NCBI RefSeq assembly: GCF_047238105.1
Contig: NZ_JBDFMD010000001.1
Span: 2,728,001-2,792,000 of the forward strand
Direction: 5' to 3'
From: Paenibacillus_D sp047238105
Lineage (GTDB): Bacteria; Bacillota; Bacilli; Paenibacillales; Paenibacillaceae
Length of the DNA: 64,000 nucleotides
The notes beneath the pieces were generated by a model, which saw nothing but the letters and a program-made list of their open reading frames with translations, made no database searches and had not been told where the DNA came from. How positions within the stretch are numbered: position 1 is the first letter of the stretch; each line of letters opens with the position of its first letter. Both the position numbers and the translations under genes were made by a program. Shown one piece after another: positions 17,484 through 25,840 of this stretch.

Positions 17484-19031
17484 ATGTTCAAGAAACGAAA
17501 CGCAGTGCAAGCGGGACTGGCTGTCCTACTGACATCGGGGATGCTGCTGGCCGGCTGCGGCGGCAATAATGCCGGCAACGCCCGAAGCGGTGACGCGCCT
17601 TTGTCGTCCGCGGCGGCGTCTTCGGCGGAGTCAAGCGCACCTGAGTTGGCGCCTTACGAATTGACGGTCGCCTTCTGGGGCAACGATCAGCCGGACTTGC
17701 CGGCCGTGCAGGACGAGATGAACAAAATTTTGCGGGAGAAAATCAATGCGACGGTCAAAATTATGCCGATTGCTCCGAGCCAGTGGGGGCAGCAATCGAA
17801 TTTGATGCTCACCAGCAACGAGAAGGTCGATCTGATGATCGCCTCCAACCTGTTTAATTACAGCTCGACGGCGTTGAACGGGAGTTACTCGCCGCTGGAT
17901 GAGCTGCTGGAGAATTACGGTTCCGGCATTCAGGAAGCGGTGAGCCCTGCCCAGTTGGCAGCCGCCAAAGTAAACGGCACGCTCTACGGCATTCCGGCGA
18001 TCAAGGACATGGCCACGTACTACGGCATCGAGATGCGCAAAGATTTGGTCGACCAATACGGCATCGACGTCACCACCATCAAGACGCTGGACGATCTGGA
18101 CACCGTATTCCGGACGATCAAGGAAAACGAACCGGATGTGATCCCGCTTGTGGCCAAAAACCCGGGCACCTCGCCATTTTTTCAAGGCTATCTGCCGTTT
18201 GACCCGCTTGGCGGAAGCGTCGGCGTGCTGCCTGGTTACGACAATGGTATGAAAGTGGTAAACTGGTATGAAACTCCACAGTATGCGGACGAATTGAATT
18301 TGATGCGCAAGTGGTTCCAGGCCGGTTATTTGCCGAAGGATGCCGCTTCGAGCAAGCAGGACGGCCGGGGACTCGTGAAGGCCGGTGAGGCGTTTTCGTT
18401 TCTGACGAATATGAAGCCTGGCATCGACAAGGAAATATCCCGGGTTGTCGGCCATGAGATGATCGGCGTCAGACTGAGTGAGGATTATGCAACCTCGGAC
18501 ACGATCAACAATGCCATGTGGGCGATTCCGATAAGCTCCAAAGATCCGGACAGAGCGATGATGCTGATCAACCTGCTCTACACGGACAAGCAGTTGTTCA
18601 ATCTGCTGGCCTGGGGCATCGAGGGCAAGCATTATGTGAAGAAATCGGACAACATGATCGATTATCCGTCCGACGTCGATGCTACGAACGTCGGGTATAA
18701 CTTCAACCTGGCTTACTTGTTCGGCAATCAGTTTTTGTCCTACAACTGGCCGACGGAAGACCCGGACATCTGGAAGAAGGTCGACGCATTCAACAAAAAC
18801 GCCACGCCGTCGAAAGCGCTGGGTTTCATTTTCGACGCGAACAACGTCAAGACGGAAATGGCCGCGGTTAGCAATGTGGTGAACGAGTTTGCGATCGGAC
18901 TGGAGACGGGTACGCTCGATCCGCAGGAAAACCTGCCGAAGTTCATCGCAAAATTGAAAGCCGCGGGAAGCGACAATATCGTGGCCGAGAAGCAGCGTCA
19001 GCTTGACGAGTGGGCGAAAACCCAAAAATAA
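17484..19031 (+). CDS. Extracellular solute-binding lipoprotein of sugar-type ABC importer
   Basis: 515 residues. It has a lipoprotein signal peptide with lipobox LLAGC (Cys about residue 28) and a Gly/Asn/Ser-rich tether. The large two-lobe binding domain opens with ELTVAFWGNDQPDLPAVQDE and continues NEKVDLMIASNLFNYSS. The pattern DEMNKILREKINATVKI followed by AAAKVNGTLYGIPAIKD is typical of the big binding proteins that pair with LplB/YtcP permeases. ATG 17484 follows ATAGGAGG. Binding specificity cannot be read; the phosphatase neighbours make a phosphorylated solute possible. The frequent TTG leucine codons differ from the CTG/CTC-rich genes outside this block. Confidence 0.88.
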   Translation: MFKKRNAVQAGLAVLLTSGMLLAGCGGNNAGNARSGDAPLSSAAASSAESSAPELAPYELTVAFWGNDQPDLPAVQDEMNKILREKINATVKIMPIAPSQWGQQSNLMLTSNEKVDLMIASNLFNYSSTALNGSYSPLDELLENYGSGIQEAVSPAQLAAAKVNGTLYGIPAIKDMATYYGIEMRKDLVDQYGIDVTTIKTLDDLDTVFRTIKENEPDVIPLVAKNPGTSPFFQGYLPFDPLGGSVGVLPGYDNGMKVVNWYETPQYADELNLMRKWFQAGYLPKDAASSKQDGRGLVKAGEAFSFLTNMKPGIDKEISRVVGHEMIGVRLSEDYATSDTINNAMWAIPISSKDPDRAMMLINLLYTDKQLFNLLAWGIEGKHYVKKSDNMIDYPSDVDATNVGYNFNLAYLFGNQFLSYNWPTEDPDIWKKVDAFNKNATPSKALGFIFDANNVKTEMAAVSNVVNEFAIGLETGTLDPQENLPKFIAKLKAAGSDNIVAEKQRQLDEWAKTQK

Positions 19032-19132
19032 TCACAAAATTCATCGAGTCGGGGAACGGCCGCGGGCCTCCGCGCTGCGCGGACGGACTCCCGGTCGCCT
19101 CCCCGGCATTTTGGAAAAAGGAGAGGTCCATC

Positions 19133-19777
19133 TTGACCGATATGCCCCTGGTCGATATCGCTTACCACCAAATTCGCCAAAAGTTGCTAAACGGCGACTA
19201 TTTGCCCGGCGCTTTGCTGTCCGAGAACGAGCTCGCCGCCGAACTGAATATGAGCCGGACGCCGATTCGCGATGCGATGACGCTGCTGTCGCGCGAAGGC
19301 TTCGTCGAAACGCTCAAGAAACGAGGCATTCTCGTCAAAGGCGTCGATGTGAATGAATTGTACGACATGTTCGACTTGTTGACGGCGCTGTACGTCCACG
19401 TGCTGGACACCGTCGAGCCGCAACAATACAAGGACGAGCTTGCGGTCATGAAGGAGCAATTGGACCGTCTGATCGAGGCGAGCGAGGAGAGACGCTACCG
19501 CGAATATTACGAGAACGGTCTGTTGTTCATGCGGACGATGCTGGCCACCAGCCAGAACCGCTGCATCCTGCAGACGTTCGATACGTACAAGGACAAAATT
19601 TTATATTTCGTCATGGTGCATCGTACGTTCAACAACCCGAACCGCCCGTACAAAAGCAGAAAAATGTACGCCGAAGTGTACCGCATGTTGACCGAGGACA
19701 ATATCCCCGGTGCGCGTAAAGTGTTCTTGGAATCGATGCGGAACATTTGCGAGGAATTGGTGCGGATGATGCGATAA
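19133..19777 (+). CDS. GntR-family transcriptional regulator
   Basis: 214-residue repressor or activator. Residues 7-73 form the GntR winged helix: YHQIRQKLLNGDYLPGALLS, then ENELAAELNMSRTPIRDAMT as recognition helix, and the wing FVETLKKRGILVKG. The C-terminal roughly 135 residues are an all-helical effector domain of the FadR/FCD kind. The start is TTG 19133, chosen because AAGGAG lies nine bases upstream; ATG 19142 is a close alternative. Located downstream of the importer genes, it probably controls the operon through the inverted repeat at 14686-14702, responding to the imported compound or its breakdown product. Confidence 0.85.
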   Translation: MTDMPLVDIAYHQIRQKLLNGDYLPGALLSENELAAELNMSRTPIRDAMTLLSREGFVETLKKRGILVKGVDVNELYDMFDLLTALYVHVLDTVEPQQYKDELAVMKEQLDRLIEASEERRYREYYENGLLFMRTMLATSQNRCILQTFDTYKDKILYFVMVHRTFNNPNRPYKSRKMYAEVYRMLTEDNIPGARKVFLESMRNICEELVRMMR

Positions 19778-19849
19778 GCGCATGGATTGCAATTTCATGG
19801 CCGCCGATGAGAGCGGTTCAAATTTATAATAAAAAAGGAAGTACGATTG

Positions 19850-20629
19850 ATGGCCATTATTCCTGATAGAATGAATAACCGAATCGTCGCGCTTGAGGGC
19901 GCGCATAATTTTCGCGATATGGGCGGTTATCCGGCGGAGGACGGCCGTACGGTCAAATACGGCATCCTGTTCCGCTCCGACGAACTCGGAAGTTTGACCG
20001 ACGAGGATGGGCGGACGCTGCAACGGCTATCGTTGCGCACGATGCTCGATTATCGCACCGACGGCGAAGCGGAACGCAGTCCGACGCCGGCGTTGGCCGG
20101 TGTGGAATATCGCCGGTACGACACCAGTTCGCTGGCGGCGGGGGCCGGCGGCGTCGTGAACGATACGCTCAACCTCCACGCGTTGAACCGTGGCATTATG
20201 CTGGACGTTTACGGCAAGCTGCCTTTTGCGAATCCCGCTTACCGGTTTCTGCTCGAAGCGCTTGCGGACCCCAAACGGCACGGCATCCTGCATCATTGCG
20301 CCGGCGGGAAAGACAGGACGGGCGTCGGCGCGCTGCTCATTCTGAAGCTGCTGGGTGTGTCCGACGAAACGGCGATGGCAGACTATTTGCTGACGAACGA
20401 AACGCTCGGACCGAAGCTGCGGCAGCGGTTGGAGGGGCTTGCCGGCGAACTGGAGCCGCATCAACTTGCCGATCTGCAGGATATTTTCGTTGCCGATCCG
20501 GACTATCTCCAGGCCGCGATCGACGCGGTGGTCAATCGCTACGACACTTGGGACAACTACTTCGCACAGGAATTCGGCATTACGCCGGAGGAGCGCGACC
20601 GCATTCGCGAGTTTTGCCTGGTTTCGTGA
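19850..20629 (+). CDS. Tyrosine-protein-phosphatase-like protein (IphP type)
   Basis: 259-residue protein of the bacterial dual-specificity/tyrosine phosphatase family with the CX5R loop HHCAGGKDRTGVGALL: Cys150 is the nucleophile and Arg156 binds phosphate. The N-terminal FRDMGGYPAEDGRTVKYGILFRSDEL block is the usual family signature. Relatives act on phosphotyrosine, phosphoinositides or inositol phosphates. In an operon with a metallophosphoesterase and a solute importer, a role in processing an imported phosphate ester seems as likely as protein dephosphorylation. The start may be ATG 19850 or the TTG just before it; both follow AAAGGAAG. It is the last gene of the plus-strand block. Confidence 0.82.
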   Translation: MAIIPDRMNNRIVALEGAHNFRDMGGYPAEDGRTVKYGILFRSDELGSLTDEDGRTLQRLSLRTMLDYRTDGEAERSPTPALAGVEYRRYDTSSLAAGAGGVVNDTLNLHALNRGIMLDVYGKLPFANPAYRFLLEALADPKRHGILHHCAGGKDRTGVGALLILKLLGVSDETAMADYLLTNETLGPKLRQRLEGLAGELEPHQLADLQDIFVADPDYLQAAIDAVVNRYDTWDNYFAQEFGITPEERDRIREFCLVS

Positions 20630-20693
20630 ATTAGAGGTTACTGTGTCCTTTCGTGAGCCGAGCACCACTCACAGCCACTCGCCAATTTCTCAA

Positions 20694-20738
20694 CAAAAAA
20701 AAGGTACTGCTCCCTTATACAATCCGGGTGCAGTACCT
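20694..20738 (-). terminator. Terminator after ydjI
   Basis: GGTACTGC (20703-20710) and GCAGTACC (20730-20737) form an eight-base-pair stem; on the minus strand it is followed by nine T residues. It ends the pspA-ydjGHI transcript and may also serve the plus-strand phosphatase gene. Confidence 0.8.
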
Positions 20739-20802
20739 TCTTCCATTTAGTCAGCACTTTTTCAGCAGCCTGCCGACCAGGTTGGGGATCTCCGCCAACA
20801 AT

Positions 20803-21897
20803 TCAGCCCAGCTTGTGGCCGCAGTTCGAGCAGAAATTGGCGCCTTCGTTTTTGGCTCCGCAGTTGGGACAGAAGTTTGGCTTGCTCTGGCCGCCTGAGG
20901 ACGAACCGCCGCCATCCGATGAAGAAGAATGCTGGTTGCCATTCTGGTTTTGGTTTTGGTTTTGGTTTTGGTTTTGGTTTTGGTTTTGGTTTTGGTTTTG
21001 GTTTTGGTTTTGGTTTTGGTTTTGATTCTGACCCTGGTTCTGACCCTGCCCCTGTTGATTCATGTTCTTCATCATTTCATTGGCCATGTTCATCCCCATC
21101 ATCATCCCCGCCATATCTGAGGCCGCGCCGCCGCCCTGGACCTTGCCGGAGGCGATGCCGTCGGTCATGGAGATCTGCTGGTACTTGGACAGATTGCCGA
21201 CCATCTCATGCGAGGCCGTCTTGGTGATCATATCCTGGATCTCCTTCGGATAGTTGAAGCTCATGACGTTGAACCCGGTGATGGTGATGCCGTTGTCCAT
21301 AATCTCCATGTCCAGGTCCTCGCGGATTCCTTTGGCGATATCATGGGCGTTGGCTTGCAGGTTGAACATATCCTTGCCTTCCCGGCTGATCCACTTCATC
21401 AGGAGCTGATCGAGCGCCGAGGTGATGCGGATCCGCACATCCTCAACCAGGTAACTGCTGCGCATGCCGGCGATCTTGTCGATCAGCGTGACATAGTCGT
21501 TCACCTTGAAGTTGAATGTGCCGTTGGCGCGGATCGGCATCCCGCCCGGCAGCTGCGGCGTCGGGATCAGCACAGGATTCTGCGTGCCCCAGCGGACGGT
21601 GAATTCCTTCGTATTGACGAAGAGCACCTCCACCCGCATGCCGCTGTTGAAGCCGAACTTGAAGCCCTTGAGCGTCGAGAGGAACGGGATGATCTGGGAT
21701 TCGATATTGTAATCCCCTTCCTGCTCGAAGACGCCTTCGATGCGGCCGTTATTGAAGAAGATCGCATCCTGCCCCGGACGGATGATGAGCTTGCTGCCCT
21801 TCTTGATCTCCTTGTTGCTCCACTTCCAGAAGATCATATCGTCTCTGAACTCTTCCCATTCGACCACATTGGCGAATTGGTTGCGAAAGAATACCAT
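20803..21897 (-). CDS. ydjI: SPFH-domain protein with zinc ribbon (YdjI-like)
   Basis: 364 residues. Residues 1-240 are an SPFH/Band 7-like domain (family also called virion core protein). A short Met-rich helix, MAGMMMGMNMANEMMKNM, follows at about 263-280, then a low-complexity Gln-Asn repeat at about 288-317, a Ser/Gly linker and a C-terminal zinc ribbon with two CxxC pairs (FCPNCGAKNEGANFCSNCGH). Order and neighbours match B. subtilis YdjI, the last gene of a SigW-regulated operon headed by a PspA homologue. It probably helps to organise PspA at the membrane. The Gln-Asn run is encoded by a perfect hexanucleotide repeat and is expected to vary in length between strains. Confidence 0.85.
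   Translation of the reverse strand: MVFFRNQFANVVEWEEFRDDMIFWKWSNKEIKKGSKLIIRPGQDAIFFNNGRIEGVFEQEGDYNIESQIIPFLSTLKGFKFGFNSGMRVEVLFVNTKEFTVRWGTQNPVLIPTPQLPGGMPIRANGTFNFKVNDYVTLIDKIAGMRSSYLVEDVRIRITSALDQLLMKWISREGKDMFNLQANAHDIAKGIREDLDMEIMDNGITITGFNVMSFNYPKEIQDMITKTASHEMVGNLSKYQQISMTDGIASGKVQGGGAASDMAGMMMGMNMANEMMKNMNQQGQGQNQGQNQNQNQNQNQNQNQNQNQNQNQNQNQNQNGNQHSSSSDGGGSSSGGQSKPNFCPNCGAKNEGANFCSNCGHKLG
20946..21023. repeat. Hexanucleotide microsatellite inside ydjI
   Basis: About 13 uninterrupted copies of GGTTTT (plus strand), read as CAA AAC on the coding strand and giving a poly(Gln-Asn) tract. Because the unit is six bases, changes in copy number keep the reading frame. Confidence 0.9.
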
Positions 21898-21915
21898 TGC
21901 GCATCGTCCCTTCGA

Positions 21916-22674
21916 TTAGAATTTCCCACGGCTGCCGCTGTATGAACGCCCGCCGCCGGTCCTGCCGCCGCCTCCACCGCCACCTCCACCAGTGTTGCGG
22001 GGGATCTTGGTTTTGGTCGTCGTCGTCCGCAGATACGTATCCCGGTGTGCAAGCACGCCAGAATTAGCTCCGTCCTCATACGTCTGCCGGTTGATGGTCA
22101 CCCGGCCGCCGGAGCGGTAGACCAGCACGACTACGACAATTCCGCCCAGCGCCAATGATACCGCCAGTTGAAACCACAGCTTGAACAAAATATTATCCGG
22201 GTTAAAATTCGGATCATAGCCCATATAACGATGAGATTCCTCGATGAACTCCCGGAAAGCGTCGGCATAATAGCCTGCACTCAGATCGGAAGTGATGCCT
22301 CTGCGAATCTTATTCAGGCGCTCATTGGTCAGGTAATCTTCCGCCAAGCCGAAGCCTGCAAGATGGATGTCCCGGTATCTCATATCCATAGTAAGGACAG
22401 CCGCATTCTCGGGCATGCGCGCATCGATAAAATCACCCATAAAAACTTCTATATCGATATCATCCGGATTATCCGTCGTAAGAATAATAAATTCCGTCTG
22501 CCGCTCCGCGCCCAACTGGTTCGCGAGGGCGTTGAGCTCCTGCGCCTCCTCCGCCGTCAACAGGCCTGCATCGTCGAAGATCAGTTGTTTGTCCGCAGCC
22601 AGCCCGCTCGCAGGGAGGATGAACAGGCCGATCAGGAGCAGCACCCCAACTAACTTTAGGGGAATTCGCTTCAC
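21916..22674 (-). CDS. ydjH: TPM-domain membrane protein (YdjH-like)
   Basis: 252 residues. A signal peptide (LVGVLLLIGLFILPASGLAA) is followed by a TPM domain facing outward (about 25-150, beginning LIFDDAGLLTAEEAQELNAL), one membrane helix (about 164-185, LAVSLALGGIVVVVLVY) and a cytoplasmic tail that ends in a Gly-rich, Arg/Ser-rich stretch. This is the architecture of B. subtilis YdjH. The start GTG 22674 shares GTGA with the ydjG stop and is preceded by GGGAGGGGG, implying translational coupling; the longer ATG reading would overlap ydjG by 28 bases without a better signal. Confidence 0.8.
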   Translation of the reverse strand: MKRIPLKLVGVLLLIGLFILPASGLAADKQLIFDDAGLLTAEEAQELNALANQLGAERQTEFIILTTDNPDDIDIEVFMGDFIDARMPENAAVLTMDMRYRDIHLAGFGLAEDYLTNERLNKIRRGITSDLSAGYYADAFREFIEESHRYMGYDPNFNPDNILFKLWFQLAVSLALGGIVVVVLVYRSGGRVTINRQTYEDGANSGVLAHRDTYLRTTTTKTKIPRNTGGGGGGGGGRTGGGRSYSGSRGKF

Positions 22675-23702
22675 AAGAACCCCCCTCCCATCGCCCATGA
22701 GACCGTCTTGAGCGCTAGCAGCGTGACGCCTGCGACGCCGCCGAACCAGGCCGCCACTTTGCCTTTGCTGATCGGCGGCTTGCCGACGACCTTGCCCGTC
22801 TGGCCGTTCATCGCAAAGGTGTAGCCCTTCTTGTTGTAATCATAGTGTACCATCCAGACCGGCAGCAAGGCGTAATCGGCATGCTTCTGCCGCGTATCGA
22901 TATCCTTGCGGCTGTAGCTCATCGTTGCGTAACCGCGCACTGTGGATTGAATATAAGCATTGATGAACGGCGCGATTTTGTCCTTTACCCGCGGCAGCAG
23001 CTGCTTGTCGTCGTAGCTGTATTTCTCCGCGAGATAGCCTGCCAGATACGGCGAGTTGAACGTCTTGAGCTGCTGATAGGGGAACGGCTCCAGCCGGTCC
23101 ATCAGTTCGTCCTTCATCTTCTCCGAAGCGTCGACCGGCACCTTGTGGTAGTTCAGCCGGATCTTGCGGTACACCTCATAATGCTGGGTCTCGGTATAGC
23201 GATAATCGCCCCGGGTATAGGTTCTGACCTTGGTGCCGTGACCTTGCACCTCGATATTGTTGTCGATGTCATAGAGCCAGAACGGCACATACATGCCCGT
23301 GATGCTCTTGATTCGGTCCGCCGTCATAAATCCTTTTGGGGTGATCAGGCCGCCCCGGCACCATTTGCGGAAGGCCTCCTCGGCCTGCTGCTTGCTGATC
23401 GCGAAGGGGATCACCTTGGAAGGGGCCAGCTTGCCCGTCAGCCGGTCCGCCAGCACAACCGCCGAGCCGCAAAAGCTGCAAGTGGTCGCCGATGTCTCCG
23501 GGTCGGTGATGATGTCGGCGCCGCAGCTGTTGCAGTGGTACTCCACCGCCTCGCCTTCCTCAAACGTCTGAACCATTAGCGGATCTGACGTATCGTCGAT
23601 CTTGTCCTGCCTTCCGCAGCTGGGGCAAGACAGCATCCCGGAGGCGCTGTCGAAATTCATCCCGCTGCCGCAGCTGGGACATTTGTACTCGATAACCGGC
23701 AT
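22671..23702 (-). CDS. ydjG: Zinc-ribbon TFIIB-like protein with C-terminal membrane segment (YdjG-like)
   Basis: 343 residues. Two zinc ribbons open the protein: CPSCGSGMNFDSASGMLSCPSCG (residues 8-30) and CNSCGADIITDPETSATTCSFCG (about 57-79). A long soluble region follows that is typical of the YdjG group, with TPKGFMTADRIKSITGMYVPFWLYD, and the C-terminus is a hydrophobic stretch (AAWFGGVAGVTLLALKTVSW). It is the second gene of the pspA operon, 28 bases after pspA and overlapping ydjH by four bases. It is expected to act with PspA and YdjH/I at the cell membrane during envelope stress. Confidence 0.82.
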   Translation of the reverse strand: MPVIEYKCPSCGSGMNFDSASGMLSCPSCGRQDKIDDTSDPLMVQTFEEGEAVEYHCNSCGADIITDPETSATTCSFCGSAVVLADRLTGKLAPSKVIPFAISKQQAEEAFRKWCRGGLITPKGFMTADRIKSITGMYVPFWLYDIDNNIEVQGHGTKVRTYTRGDYRYTETQHYEVYRKIRLNYHKVPVDASEKMKDELMDRLEPFPYQQLKTFNSPYLAGYLAEKYSYDDKQLLPRVKDKIAPFINAYIQSTVRGYATMSYSRKDIDTRQKHADYALLPVWMVHYDYNKKGYTFAMNGQTGKVVGKPPISKGKVAAWFGGVAGVTLLALKTVSWAMGGGFL

Positions 23703-23730
23703 TCTCTCACCTCGATTCTCTCTCTATCCG

Positions 23731-24402
23731 TTACTCTGCCTCTTTCGTCTTGAGCGCCGTCAGCTCCTGCTGTGGATCTGCAGAGGCTTCGGCCTCTGCC
23801 GCCAGCTGCTTCTCCAGCTCGGCGAACAGCTCGTCAAGGTCGCTCTCCTGCTCCGCCCGCAGCTCAGCCAGCGCCATCGCTTCATCATAAGCCTGATTCA
23901 CTTTCGCTTCCGCCGCCGCAAAGCCGCCGCTGCCCTGCATCTCATTGCGCTGCTGCTGGGCCCGCGCATCCGCCATCTTGCTTTTCAGCTCGGCGTGTCT
24001 GAGCTCCAGCTGGCTTACGTCGGCGACGAGTTTCTCCTGCATGTGCCGCATACGCTCTGCCTTGGCTGCCGCCAGTTCATGCGCCGCCCTCAGCTGCGCT
24101 TCCTTGCCAGTCTGTACCGCCTTCTGCTCCAGGAGGCGCAGGGCCGCGTCCTCCTCGCCCCGCTCGACCGACCGCTCTGCATACCGCTGCAGCTTCTTGA
24201 TCTCCGACCGGCACTCGTCCAGCGCCCGCTTGGCGCGATTCACCTCCACCTGCATCGCCGACGCTTCCGCCCTCACCTGGCCGAGGTCGCTCCGCAAGGT
24301 CCGCATATAGCCATCAATCGCTTTATCCGACTGGTCGTTTTTGTTCAGCCAAGCATTCACATTGCTCCTCATCACATCTCTGAACCGGGACAAGACTCCC
24401 AT
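23731..24402 (-). CDS. pspA: PspA/IM30-family membrane stress protein
   Basis: 223-residue peripheral membrane protein, almost wholly helical and coiled coil. It opens MGVLSRFRDVMRSNVNAWLN, the amphipathic helix plus first hairpin typical of PspA/Vipp1, and carries the alternating charged coiled-coil segments of the family to about residue 200; the acidic C-terminus matches YdjF-like members. It senses and patches damaged membrane. ATG 24402 follows AGGAGG by eight bases. Upstream on the minus strand TGAATC and GGTATT are 17 bases apart near 24450-24470, loosely like an ECF (SigW-type) promoter; this is weak evidence. It leads the operon pspA-ydjG-ydjH-ydjI. Confidence 0.85.
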   Translation of the reverse strand: MGVLSRFRDVMRSNVNAWLNKNDQSDKAIDGYMRTLRSDLGQVRAEASAMQVEVNRAKRALDECRSEIKKLQRYAERSVERGEEDAALRLLEQKAVQTGKEAQLRAAHELAAAKAERMRHMQEKLVADVSQLELRHAELKSKMADARAQQQRNEMQGSGGFAAAEAKVNQAYDEAMALAELRAEQESDLDELFAELEKQLAAEAEASADPQQELTALKTKEAE

Positions 24403-24479
24403 CGCACACGCCTCCTCGCCTGATCACATCTTACCCTTATAATACCTTACTTTTAACCAAAAGGATTCATTATGTATGC

Positions 24480-24520
24480 AAAAGCGCCGCCACGCGCAGG
24501 AGAAATTGCGCTTGGCGGCG
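24480..24520 (-). terminator. Terminator after the DUF6220-type gene
   Basis: CGCCGCCA (24485-24492) pairs with TGGCGGCG (24513-24520), with additional pairing inside the loop; on the minus strand it is followed by CTTTTGC. The T-run is short but position and stem strength fit the end of the two-gene unit at 24547-25154. Confidence 0.6.
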
Positions 24521-24546
24521 TGTCTCGCACAGCCTAATATAAAGAG

Positions 24547-24957
24547 TTATTCCTCCGCCCCGCGACGGAAGACAGCAGCAGAGGCTCGTCTGGCCACAAG
24601 CAGCGTCAGGACGATCAGCACCAATGCCATGACCGGGTGCAATGCGCCTGCGGCAGGCAGATGGGCAGTCATATATTGAAGGTAGATCAGTAGGAACGAG
24701 GCCAAGGTCAGCCACCCCGTACCTTTGGGCAGACGTCCGGCGGCATTAAATATTAGCATGATTAAAGGAACAAACTGAAAGAAATGCACAAACATCTCGT
24801 GCTTGCCCCAGTGTCCGGGGTCGTTAAAAATCGCCATGCCGGCAAACAGCGTCTGAAGTGCAATACAGCCTACAAGCGCCCAGGCAAGTCCAAAGAACAC
24901 CCACCTGAAGAAGCGGACCCGCGAGCCCATCCGTTCTTCATGTACCCGTTTCTTCAT
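24547..24957 (-). CDS. Small four-helix membrane protein (DUF6220-like)
   Basis: 136 residues: a basic N-terminus, then four hydrophobic helices. The pattern FFGLAWALVGCIALQTLFAG, then WGKHEMFVHFFQFVPLIMLI with a conserved-looking His pair, resembles the DUF6220 group of membrane proteins of unknown function; this assignment is from recalled pattern only. The ATG at 24957 shares ATGA with the stop of the preceding gene, so the two are translationally coupled. Longer readings upstream overlap that gene and have no ribosome site. Confidence 0.55.
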   Translation of the reverse strand: MKKRVHEERMGSRVRFFRWVFFGLAWALVGCIALQTLFAGMAIFNDPGHWGKHEMFVHFFQFVPLIMLIFNAAGRLPKGTGWLTLASFLLIYLQYMTAHLPAAGALHPVMALVLIVLTLLVARRASAAVFRRGAEE

Positions 24958-25154
24958 CTGACACCCCGCCTGTTGCCCGTCATCAGCCCAGCCGCAACCG
25001 CACTGACCACCGGCAGGATGAACGGCAGATAGCGAATCCCCCAAGCCTCTCCCGTGATCAGGTAACCAAGGATCCCGATAAGTTCCGATAACAGGAAGCC
25101 CCCGACCAATCCCCCCGCCAGCGCAATCAACACAACCTTTAACCGTTTATTCAT
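24954..25154 (-). CDS. Small hydrophobic membrane protein
   Basis: 66 residues with two membrane helices (about 7-28 and 40-58), a basic start and a basic end. No family recognised. ATG 25154 is preceded by CAGGAGG with eight-base spacing. It overlaps the downstream gene by four bases (ATGA), which supports both as real genes. Nothing in the sequence shows its function. Confidence 0.55.
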   Translation of the reverse strand: MNKRLKVVLIALAGGLVGGFLLSELIGILGYLITGEAWGIRYLPFILPVVSAVAAGLMTGNRRGVR

Positions 25155-25310
25155 TACCAACGCCTCCTGTACCTCTTGTAACTGGGTTCATTGTAGCAGC
25201 ACAATGTTGCGAACTTATGCGCTTCGTATGCTTATGCTGTGAAAATGCCCCGAAACGCAAAAAATCCCCTATAATGGGGATACAACAGCAAGGATGTTAA
25301 CCCTGTGAAC

Positions 25311-25616
25311 AAACAGTGCGTTGTTGCAGCCTCAGCGGACGGCTGGTTCCGGCGCTCCAAGGAACAAAAAGTGCGTTGCAGCTCAGTGGACGGCTGGTTC
25401 CGGCGCTCTAAGGAACAAAAAGTGCGTTGCAGCTCAGCGAACGGCTGGTTCCGGCGCTCTAAGGAACAAAAAGTGCGTTGCAGCTCAGCGAACGGCCGGT
25501 TCCCGCGCTCTAAGGAACAAAAAGTGCGTTGCAGCTCAGCGAACGGCTGGTTCCGGCGCTCTAAGGAACAAAAAGTGCGTTGCAGCTCAGCGGACGGCTG
25601 GTTCCCGCGCTCTCTT
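25311..25616. repeat. Six tandem copies of a 51-bp unit
   Basis: A 51-bp unit repeats six times with only scattered single-base differences. The landmark GGCTGGTTCC (GGCCGGTTCC in copy 4) recurs at 25341, 25392, 25443, 25494, 25545 and 25596, exactly 51 bases apart. Because 51 is a multiple of three, several frames stay open as repetitive ORFs, but they lack ribosome sites and normal protein composition. The gene-free gap 25155-25840 consists mainly of this array and the next one. Confidence 0.9.
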
Positions 25617-25679
25617 AGGGAAGAAAGGTACCTTGGAGCGCGGTGAACGGTCGAGCCCAGTCGCTAGTGCCACCAGATC

Positions 25680-25780
25680 TTCGGTGCGAGCTGCTGCAAT
25701 GACCCTTTCTGCCGCTATTGCACCGCAATCTTCGGCTCGAGCTGCTGCAGCGACCCTTTCTGCTGCTATTGCCGCATTTT
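25680..25780. repeat. Two tandem copies of a second 51-bp unit
   Basis: TTCGGTGCGAGCTGCTGCAA (from 25680) and TTCGGCTCGAGCTGCTGCAG (from 25731) begin two 51-bp copies, each containing GACCCTTTCTGC and CTATTGC. A related stretch appears singly at 49127. The period equals that of the neighbouring array but the sequences are only loosely alike. Confidence 0.75.
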
Positions 25781-25840
25781 TTGCAGCCTGAAACCCAGGA
25801 ATCATATAACGCTTAGAATGTAAGAAAGAAGGGATCCTTC

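Noticed and set aside
19010..19132. Longer N-terminus for the GntR regulator
   Set aside because: It overlaps the end of the binding-protein gene and has no ribosome site; the TTG at 19133 has a good one.
14645..20640. Prophage or integrative element
   Set aside because: No integrase, no phage genes, no attachment repeats; the content is purely metabolic, so only a transferred operon is suggested.
25311..25616. CRISPR-like array
   Set aside because: The units are contiguous 51-bp copies with no unique spacers and no cas genes nearby.
25305..25791. Long repetitive open frames across the 51-bp array
   Set aside because: They stay open only because the repeat length is a multiple of three; composition is unlike a protein and there is no ribosome site.
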